Shown: positions 1 to 4,734 of the stretch, piece after piece | Layout of the letters: each line of letters starts with the position of its first letter | Position numbering within the stretch: the first letter of the stretch is position 1 | Assembly (NCBI GenBank): GCA_944351345.1 | Contig: CALVPO010000074.1 | Coordinates: 1 to 7,118 of the forward strand | Direction: 5' to 3' | DNA: 7,118 bases | From: an uncultured Bacilli bacterium | GTDB taxonomy: Bacteria > Bacillota_I > Bacilli_A > RF39 > UBA660 | Made by a program: the position numbers and the translations under genes | Notes under the pieces: generated by a model | What the model was told of the DNA's origin: nothing | Seen by the model: only the letters and a program-made list of their open reading frames with translations | The model's database searches: none

Positions 1-203
1 CGGATTATCTATAAGACAAGTTAATCGTCTAATACACATTTATAAAGAGAAAGGCAAATCTGGGTTTGTACATGGCAGCCGAAATAAAAAACCTATTACA
101 GCCCTAGATAAGCAAATCTCTGATAATATTTTACTACTTTATACTACTAAATATCAAGGCTTTAATTTTAGCCATTTTAAAGATTATTTGGAGGAAGAAG
201 AAA

Positions 204-208
204 ATATT
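204..208. repeat. Left copy of IS21 target-site duplication (ATATT)
   Basis: ATATT lies directly before the left IS terminus and is repeated exactly directly after the right terminus at 2383-2387. A 5-bp duplication fits the short (about 4-8 bp) duplications made by IS21-family elements. The match is short and AT-rich, but its exact placement at both ends makes chance unlikely. It indicates simple insertion with no later rearrangement. Confidence 0.8.
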
Positions 209-220
209 TGTAAATGTTAA
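209..220 (+). repeat. IS21 left terminal inverted repeat (IRL)
   Basis: TGTAAATGTTAA at the left tip matches the reverse complement of the right tip, TGTAAATGTCAA, at 11 of 12 positions. The single mismatch (T for C at position 10) turns the outward -35-like TTGACA of the right end into TTAACA here. Similarity stops immediately inside the repeat and resumes at the subterminal repeat. Confidence 0.9.
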
Positions 221-223
221 AAT
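218..223 (+). promoter_or_regulatory. Inward -10 half of a predicted IS21 junction promoter
   Basis: TAAAAT, one base from consensus TATAAT, starts 9 bases inside the left terminus and points towards istA. No good -35 lies upstream in the flanking DNA. If the right end (TTGACA at 2371-2376) is joined to this end with 2-3 bases between, as in known IS21 tandem or junction intermediates, the spacing becomes 17-18 bases and a strong sigma-70-type promoter forms. The box is seen directly; its use is inferred from the established IS21 mechanism. Confidence 0.6.
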
Positions 224-271
224 AAAATGTAGGATTATGACAAATTTAAATGTCGGTTTTCCTACATTTTT
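224..271 (+). terminator. Hairpin with U-run inside the IS left end, possible attenuator
   Basis: A perfect 11-bp inverted repeat pairs 224-234 (AAAATGTAGGA) with 260-270 (TCCTACATTTT), leaving a 25-base loop, and the 3' arm ends in five Ts (267-271). It lies between the left terminus and the istA ribosome binding site. It may terminate transcription entering from outside the element, or it may only reflect the transposase-binding repeats. The long loop and low GC weaken the terminator case; the perfect arms and T-run support it. Confidence 0.45.
227..262 (+). repeat. IS21 left subterminal repeat
   Basis: These 36 bases match the reverse complement of 2305-2340 at about 25 of 36 positions by my hand alignment, including the shared core ATGTAGG and, shortly after it, TGACA. 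IS21-family ends are known to carry several repeated transposase-binding sequences. The left copy starts 18 bases inside the terminus, while the right copy lies 42 bases inside, so the ends are asymmetric. Confidence 0.7.
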
Positions 272-295
272 AGTTATTAGTGGTACAATTACCAT

Positions 296-303
296 AGAGG
301 TGA
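296..303 (+). promoter_or_regulatory. Ribosome binding site fixing the istA start
   Basis: AGAGGTGA lies 8 bases before the ATG at 312, an ideal Shine-Dalgarno placement. The in-frame ATG at 237 has only a weak GTAGG before it and falls within the subterminal repeat and hairpin. The site is preceded by a small perfect hairpin (TGGTA at 281-285 pairing with TACCA at 290-294) that could tune its accessibility. Confidence 0.75.
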
Positions 304-311
304 TTGTAGAT

Positions 312-1547
312 ATGATAGAAAATGAATTAAGAAATATGTTAAAGGAGTTGATAAGAATGAATATAAAACCTAATTTTGCGGCATTAGGTCGTGAATACGG
401 ATGTGATTATAGAACTGCAAAAGCAAGATATTATGAAGAATTGAATAAAGAAAATAGTATAGAAATAATAAAAAAAGAAAGAAAGCATATTATTGATGAA
501 TTTAAAGAAATAATAGACAATAAATTAGAAACAACACTAGGCGTAACTGCATACTCAATATATTATTTCTTAAAAAACGAAAAGAGATATGAAGGTTCTT
601 ATAGCTCAATTAGAGATTATGTTTATAAAAATAAAGATAAAAGAAAGCAACCAGCATCTATAAGAGTTGAACCGATAATTGGAAAGTCTGCACAAGTGGA
701 TTGGAAAGAAAACTTTAAGTTAATTAGTAAAAGTGGGGAATTATTTATTATTAATTTATTTTTAATGAGACTACATTATAGTAAAAAATTCTGCGCAAAA
801 TTAACCGTAGATAAAAGACGAGATGTGGTTAAAACATGTATTGTTGAAGCTTTAGAATATTTTGAGGGAACTCCAAAAGAAATATGGTTTGATAATATGG
901 CTACTGTAATGGTAAGAGAAGGCAAACACAAAAAAATTCATAATGAAATAAAACAGTTGGGAGAAGATATAGGATTTAAGCCAATATTATGTCGAGCAAG
1001 AAGCCCTAAATCAAAAGGAACGGTTGAAAATTTAGCTAAATTATGTGATAGATTAAAATCATATAATAATGAATTTGAGAGTTTAGATGATTTAGTAAAT
1101 ATAGTAAATAAGTTTAATGAAGAATGTGGAAAAGAAAAATCACAAGCTCATAATAAGAGCGTAAATGATGTTTTTGAAAAAGAAAAAGAATATCTAATAC
1201 CTCTTCCAAATAATAATATACTTGAAAAATATAAACAAACAATTGAATACAGAAAAGTCTCACAAGACTCAATGATTGTATATAGAGGTAACAGATATTC
1301 AGTTCCGACTCGATTTATTGGTTCTTATTTAGGCATAAGAATAATAGATAATCAAGTCTATATATATGATAACACAGATTTGATAAGATGTCATAAAATT
1401 ACAGAAAATAATTTAAATTATAATTACGAAGACAAATTGGAAATATTAAAAAGCGATTTATTATTTGGATTAGATAAAAAAGAAATAGAGAATAAAATAT
1501 CAAATAATAATTTACAAATATATGATTTTTTGAAAGGAATGAATTAA
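312..1547 (+). CDS. istA: IS21-family transposase IstA
   Basis: DDE transposase that cuts and joins the IS21 ends to target DNA, acting with IstB. From the ATG at 312 the protein has 411 residues, at the short end of the family range. A helix-turn-helix lies around residues 20-42 (FAALGREYGCDYRTAKARYY). The integrase-like catalytic core shows QVDW (Asp 130), WFDNMAT (Asp 194) and SKGTVEN (Glu 239), the expected DDE triad. A C-terminal beta-rich domain typical of IstA is seen in RGNRYSVPTRFIG and the residues after it. The start is chosen by the strong AGAGGTGA; an in-frame ATG at 237 would add 25 residues but overlaps the IS end repeats. The gene ends one base before istB. No frameshift or internal stop, so it is probably functional. 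Confidence 0.95.
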   Translation: MIENELRNMLKELIRMNIKPNFAALGREYGCDYRTAKARYYEELNKENSIEIIKKERKHIIDEFKEIIDNKLETTLGVTAYSIYYFLKNEKRYEGSYSSIRDYVYKNKDKRKQPASIRVEPIIGKSAQVDWKENFKLISKSGELFIINLFLMRLHYSKKFCAKLTVDKRRDVVKTCIVEALEYFEGTPKEIWFDNMATVMVREGKHKKIHNEIKQLGEDIGFKPILCRARSPKSKGTVENLAKLCDRLKSYNNEFESLDDLVNIVNKFNEECGKEKSQAHNKSVNDVFEKEKEYLIPLPNNNILEKYKQTIEYRKVSQDSMIVYRGNRYSVPTRFIGSYLGIRIIDNQVYIYDNTDLIRCHKITENNLNYNYEDKLEILKSDLLFGLDKKEIENKISNNNLQIYDFLKGMN

Positions 1548-1548
1548 A

Positions 1549-2307
1549 ATGTTAAATGAAACGATAAATATATTAAATGATCTAGGTTTATATGGTTTAA
1601 AAAACAGTATAAGTAATGAAATAGATTATATAACAAATAACAATTTATCATTTTTAGAGGGGTTAAATCATTTTATAAAAAACGAAGTTAAATATAGAGA
1701 GATAAATAGAGCAGAAGCGAATATAAAAGTAGCACATTTCCCTTACTTAAAAGAAATAAGAGATTTTGATTTTGACTATCAACCAAGTATTAATAAGGAT
1801 GTTATAAATGATTTATCAACATTAAGGTTTATTGAGGAAAAGAAAAATGTATTATTTTTGGGAAACCCAGGAGTTGGAAAAACGCATTTGGCAACATCAA
1901 TAGGTATTGAGGCAGCAAAAAAAAGAAATTCAGTATATTTTATAAGTTGTAATGATTTAATAACTAATTTAAGTAATGCATTTAAAGAAAATAGATTAGA
2001 AAATAAAATAAAGTTTTACTGTAAATATAAGTTATTAATAATAGATGAAATAGGATATTTGCCTATAACGAGAGACGAAGCAAATATGTTCTTCCAATTA
2101 ACAGCAAAAAGATATGAAAATAAACCAACAATAATAACAACTAATCAACCATTTTCAAAATGGGGAGAAGTTTTTGGAGATACAACGATTGCATCAGCAA
2201 TAATAGATAGATTAGTACATCACTCTGCTATTATAAATATTAAAGGTAAATCTTATAGAATAAAAGATTTAGTGCAAGATGATTTTGAACATAAAAAAAC
2301 TAGCTGA
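1549..2307 (+). CDS. istB: IS21-family helper ATPase IstB
   Basis: AAA+ ATPase of the DnaC/DnaI-like clade that binds target DNA as an oligomer and activates the IstA transposase. It has 252 residues, a normal length. An N-terminal helical region (about 1-95) is followed by Walker A GNPGVGKT (105-112), Walker B LLIIDE (162-167), a sensor-1-like TTNQPFSKW (197-205) and a probable arginine finger in DRLVHH (Arg 221). The ATG follows the istA stop by one base, with AAAGGA at 1533-1538 inside the istA 3' end, so translation is probably coupled. The stop (TGA) falls at the inner edge of the right subterminal repeat. Intact, with all ATPase motifs present. Confidence 0.96.
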   Translation: MLNETINILNDLGLYGLKNSISNEIDYITNNNLSFLEGLNHFIKNEVKYREINRAEANIKVAHFPYLKEIRDFDFDYQPSINKDVINDLSTLRFIEEKKNVLFLGNPGVGKTHLATSIGIEAAKKRNSVYFISCNDLITNLSNAFKENRLENKIKFYCKYKLLIIDEIGYLPITRDEANMFFQLTAKRYENKPTIITTNQPFSKWGEVFGDTTIASAIIDRLVHHSAIINIKGKSYRIKDLVQDDFEHKKTS

Positions 2308-2340
2308 AAACTACGTTTCAAACATGTCAAAAACCTACAT
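2305..2340 (-). repeat. IS21 right subterminal repeat
   Basis: This is the inverted counterpart of 227-262, with the core CCTACAT at 2334-2340 and TGTCA a few bases inward at 2325-2329. It begins at the istB stop codon and is separated from the right terminus by 42 bases. It is probably a second transposase-binding site. Confidence 0.7.
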
Positions 2341-2370
2341 AACTTTTTGTCAAAACTCAACAAAAAAAAC

Positions 2371-2376
2371 TTGACA
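2371..2376 (+). promoter_or_regulatory. Outward -35 half of a predicted IS21 junction promoter
   Basis: A perfect TTGACA lies within the right terminal repeat and points out of the element. In the present location no -10-like box follows at 16-18 bases (2393-2400 reads TTTTTGAA), so it should not drive flanking DNA here. Joined to the left end it pairs with TAAAAT at 218-223. The left end has TTAACA at the equivalent position, so only this end carries the consensus hexamer. Confidence 0.6.
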
Positions 2377-2382
2377 TTTACA
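2371..2382 (-). repeat. IS21 right terminal inverted repeat (IRR)
   Basis: TTGACATTTACA at the right tip is the inverted partner of the left tip with one mismatch. It is followed immediately by the second ATATT target duplication, which fixes the element boundary. Confidence 0.9.
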
Positions 2383-2387
2383 ATATT
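2383..2387. repeat. Right copy of IS21 target-site duplication (ATATT)
   Basis: ATATT directly follows the right terminus and matches 204-208 exactly. Confidence 0.8.
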
Positions 2388-2555
2388 TTCATTTTTTGAA
2401 AATATCAATCATTAAACGACTATAAATAATTAAAAATATTTCTGGTTGTCAAAAGGAAATTGGAATAAATTTTCCCGCGAATGTTTAAAAATTTTTAAGA
2501 CATTTTCCAAAACTATTGACACCTTTTTTTACAAAAAAAACATTTCTAACTAAAA
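2388..2555. other. Gene-free AT-rich spacer between IS21 and the kinase-SIS gene
   Basis: This spacer is where the plus-strand istB and the minus-strand kinase-SIS gene converge. All frames are broken by stops. I see no canonical GC-rich terminator hairpin for either gene. On the minus strand the kinase-SIS stop is followed by a run of eight Ts (from the A-run at 2533-2540) without a convincing stem before it, which could be a weak terminator. The right part holds the imperfect inverted-repeat segment listed separately. Confidence 0.6.
2447..2521. repeat. 75-bp segment with imperfect inverted ends, possible IS end or MITE
   Basis: The segment starts TGTCAAAAGGAAATTGGAA (2447-2465) and ends TTCCAAAACTATTGACA (2505-2521). 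The ends pair inverted over TGTCAA, AG and TTGGAA with a two-base gap. A near-perfect palindrome fills its centre: AATGTTTAAAAA at 2480-2491 against TTTTTAAGACATT at 2492-2504. CCCGCG at 2474-2479 stands out in the AT-rich surroundings. It could be the remaining end of the ISNCY-type element represented by the fragment at 2-208, or an independent miniature element. No flanking duplication is evident. Confidence 0.35.
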
Positions 2556-4520
2556 CTATAACTTTCCTTTATAAAAATATATTTTCATAGCTTCTTCACT
2601 ATACTCTGGCTTTGAAATATCTATATCAAGAAAATTTGAAATATAATATATTAAATATTGAGAAGCAATTAACAAATCATACTCACACAATATACCATCA
2701 TATCTGCTTTCAATTATCAAATTTCTATCTTTTGATAAATAATCTAATAAATTTTTTTCATACAAACTTGTTGTTTTTTGCTTAAAATAAATATTCTTTT
2801 TTTGACTCAAATGTTCATAATTAATAAATCTCCCATGAGAAAAATTTTTCTTTTCATGAATTAAACAATTATAAATACCTGACTCCACTATTTTACTCTC
2901 TAAATCAATTCCAGCAGATTCAGTAAAATCACCTGTAAAAATATTTAACTGACTACCGCTTTTAAAAAAATCTGTCAACATCTTCTTATTATCCTTAAAA
3001 TATTTATTAAAATAATCTTTCCAATATTTTATACAATCTCTAATAAATTCTTCAACATCATCTCTTGCAACACTCTTAAAATATAATTTCAAAAATAAAC
3101 TAGCAGGAGCTATAGCACCTTCAAAAGACAAAAAACCTCTTTCTTTTCCTTTATTAGTACCAGTCCTATATGAAATAACATTATCTTTAGTCATTCCTGT
3201 TTTAGTTACAATTTTCTGTAATTCTCCTTTAGATATAATATATTTAATTTGATTATCAATTAATTTAGTTGAAACTATTAGATCATCTGTAGTACCAGAA
3301 TAAGTAAACATAAATACAGAATCTACTTGACTATTATTTCTATAATATAAATCTCTTGGATATAAGCAGGTTGTATTTACATAATATAAATAATTAATAA
3401 CTTTTGAAGAAAATTTAGCTCCTGCAAAAGAACCACCTGTACCTATAAAAATACTATTATTCATGTCTTTAAAATTAATTTTTTCCATTTTTTCAAAAGC
3501 ACCACTCTTTATAGCATTTATAATTCTTATCTCTAAATTATTTATATTTATATTACATCTTTTAATTCTCTTTCTCGTTGAAATATCAAACTTCCTACAG
3601 GTACAATTATTATCTACTTTTTTTATCTTATATAAATTTTGTATATGTCCTCTAGCACCAATTTTCTTTACCACTTTATTTGTAAGTTTTGTAGCCTTAT
3701 CAAAAGTAGAATCTATAAACTCCTCATCTATAATATAATTATTTTTTACATATTCTAAGATAAACATTGAAAAAAAGGCATCACCAGCTCCCGTAGGATC
3801 AAGCTCTATAGAAGGGGTTGTTAACTCTTTACTAACTTTATAATTATTAAATACAAAATCAGCTCCCTTTTTACCCCTAGTAACAATTATCATTTTCGGA
3901 TTTAATATATTATATAACTCTTCTAATGAATTTAAAAAAAATCTATCAATTAAATATTTTTCAACACGTTCATTCAAATTTATCAAAACAAATTTATTCT
4001 TAATTTTATTAATAATCTCATCATCAGAATAATTATCTAATTCAAAATACTGCCCTAAATCCAACATTTTCTTATTTTTACTATTATCAATAATAATTTG
4101 ATTTTTATTATTTAAATTATCAAATACTAAAATATCATCATCATTTATAATTTTTAATATGTTATCACAATCTATATTACTTTCATTATACCAATGCTTT
4201 TCGCCACATTTTGGACATCTCTTTTTTGAAAAAAATTCTAACTTACCATTTTTTTCAAAATATGATACATGAAAACAACGTGTTTCTAAATCATCTATTA
4301 TCTTTATATTATCAACATTAACACCAATAGCCTTTAAACTATCTATTGCTATTTTCCCAATAGCATCAGTTCCACATACTCCATAAACTGCAGTTTCAAA
4401 TTTCATTTTACTAATATTGACAATTATATTATGTGAAGTCATTCCACCATTCACACCTACTAATTTACCATCTTTATAATAAAAATCCGTAACTAAATCA
4501 CCTATACTAATTATTTTCAT
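2556..4520 (-). CDS. Fused PfkB-family sugar kinase and double SIS-domain protein
   Basis: A 654-residue cytoplasmic protein with no signal peptide or membrane segment, in two halves. Residues 1 to about 300 form a PfkB/ribokinase-type kinase: a substrate-binding GG with Asn (G25, G26, N31), VCGTDAIGK (48-56), VTRGKKGAD (213-221), and DPTGAGDAFF (241-250) with the anion hole and catalytic base Asp 247. Residues from about 330 form a double SIS (phosphosugar isomerase/deglycase) region: IFIGTGGSFAGAKFSS (357-372) and FTYSGTTDD (405-413) in the first SIS, and a second SIS starting at IFTGDFTESAG (527-537). KIVESG (Glu 546) and FSHGR (His 562) align in my reading with the catalytic Glu and His of GlmS/FrlB-type enzymes. 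The kinase lid holds CPKCG (102-106), and the linker is Cys-rich (306, 308, 322). It probably phosphorylates a sugar or sugar-amine and then isomerises or deglycates it; the substrate is unknown. The start is supported by AGGTG 5 bases upstream. Confidence 0.85.
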   Translation of the reverse strand: MKIISIGDLVTDFYYKDGKLVGVNGGMTSHNIIVNISKMKFETAVYGVCGTDAIGKIAIDSLKAIGVNVDNIKIIDDLETRCFHVSYFEKNGKLEFFSKKRCPKCGEKHWYNESNIDCDNILKIINDDDILVFDNLNNKNQIIIDNSKNKKMLDLGQYFELDNYSDDEIINKIKNKFVLINLNERVEKYLIDRFFLNSLEELYNILNPKMIIVTRGKKGADFVFNNYKVSKELTTPSIELDPTGAGDAFFSMFILEYVKNNYIIDEEFIDSTFDKATKLTNKVVKKIGARGHIQNLYKIKKVDNNCTCRKFDISTRKRIKRCNININNLEIRIINAIKSGAFEKMEKINFKDMNNSIFIGTGGSFAGAKFSSKVINYLYYVNTTCLYPRDLYYRNNSQVDSVFMFTYSGTTDDLIVSTKLIDNQIKYIISKGELQKIVTKTGMTKDNVISYRTGTNKGKERGFLSFEGAIAPASLFLKLYFKSVARDDVEEFIRDCIKYWKDYFNKYFKDNKKMLTDFFKSGSQLNIFTGDFTESAGIDLESKIVESGIYNCLIHEKKNFSHGRFINYEHLSQKKNIYFKQKTTSLYEKNLLDYLSKDRNLIIESRYDGILCEYDLLIASQYLIYYISNFLDIDISKPEYSEEAMKIYFYKGKL

Positions 4521-4525
4521 TTATG

Positions 4526-4530
4526 CACCT
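4526..4530 (-). promoter_or_regulatory. Ribosome binding site of the kinase-SIS gene
   Basis: Read on the minus strand, AGGTG lies five bases before the ATG at 4520-4518. The next codons give the beta-strand MKIISIGD typical of a PfkB N-terminus, so the start is well supported. Confidence 0.75.
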
Positions 4531-4594
4531 ACTTAAATTTATACAAATAATATTTTTTATCATATCTCAAATACTTATCCCTTCATTAATTTTA

Positions 4595-4603
4595 ATTATA
4601 ACA
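4595..4603 (-). promoter_or_regulatory. Extended -10 promoter of the kinase-SIS gene
   Basis: On the minus strand the sequence reads TGTTATAAT: a perfect TATAAT (4595-4600) preceded by TG and one base, the extended -10 form. No good -35 is found 16-18 bases upstream, which extended -10 promoters tolerate. Transcription would start near 4588, giving a leader of about 68 bases. With the terminator upstream, this suggests separate expression from uvrA. I see no clear operator or riboswitch in the leader. Confidence 0.6.
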
Positions 4604-4662
4604 AATTTATCATAATAAGTCTTTAATTTGAACAAGTTTAATTTTTGTTTTTGATATTTATG

Positions 4663-4717
4663 AAAAAAGCACTTGATAATAATGTATTACTGGTAAAACA
4701 AATACAAATCAAGTACT
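4663..4717 (-). terminator. Rho-independent terminator after uvrA
   Basis: On the minus strand, about 17 bases past the uvrA stop, AGTACTTGAT (4717-4708) pairs with ATCAAGTGCT (4677-4668) with one G-U pair, and six Us begin at the last stem base (4668-4663). An inner perfect 6-bp stem (TGTATT/AATACA; plus-strand 4683-4688 and 4701-4706) lies between the arms. The stem is AT-rich but followed directly by the U-run, as expected of an intrinsic terminator in a low-GC genome. Confidence 0.75.
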
Positions 4718-4734
4718 ATAAAACCATAACTAAT

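Larger units (their letters stand above)
2..220 (+). pseudogene. Fragment of ISNCY (IS1202-like) transposase, interrupted by IS21
   Basis: An open frame enters from the left edge and reads 72 codons to a TAA at 218-220. The peptide contains the stretches RQVNRLIHIYKEKGKSGFVHG and KYQGFNFSHFKDYL, which I recognise from memory as the N-terminal helix-turn-helix and linker part of ISNCY/IS1202-group DDE transposases. In that family the catalytic integrase-like domain follows; here it is absent. The last genuine codon is probably ATT at 206-208, because IS21 begins at 209 and supplies the final CKC and the stop. When the IS21 element and one target duplication are removed in silico, the frame meets TGA after three more codons (Phe-Ile-Phe), and no catalytic-domain remnant is visible downstream. 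The target was therefore probably already decayed or deleted before IS21 arrived. Non-functional. Family assignment is moderately sure. Confidence 0.7.
209..2382 (+). mobile_element. Complete IS21-family insertion sequence (2174 bp)
   Basis: The element has every IS21 hallmark: terminal inverted repeats starting TG and ending CA (11 of 12 bases match), a second subterminal repeat at each end, a long DDE transposase gene followed after one base by an IstB AAA+ ATPase gene, and a 5-bp flanking duplication. Both reading frames are open with intact catalytic motifs, so the element looks capable of transposition. It sits inside a fragment of a different transposase gene and converges with the kinase-SIS gene on its right without interrupting it. 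The exact ISfinder name cannot be given from the sequence alone. Confidence 0.93.

Noticed and set aside
284..289. TACAAT as a resident istA promoter -10
   Set aside because: It is one base from consensus, but no acceptable -35 lies 16-18 bases upstream, and it forms part of the small hairpin next to the ribosome binding site.
2371..2400. Promoter reading out of the IS right end into the flank
   Set aside because: The -35 is perfect but no -10-like hexamer follows at 16-18 bases, and the downstream gene faces the opposite way.
3463..3738. Plus-strand open frame of 91 codons opposite the kinase-SIS gene
   Set aside because: It lies wholly antisense to a well-supported domain-bearing gene. 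Its hydrophobic, Phe/Leu/Ile-rich product is what the complement of Lys/Asn-rich AT-rich codons gives, and it matches no family I recognise.
2316..4520. Kinase-SIS gene as IS21 cargo
   Set aside because: The IS boundary is fixed at 2382 by the inverted repeats and the target duplication, so the kinase-SIS gene lies outside the element.
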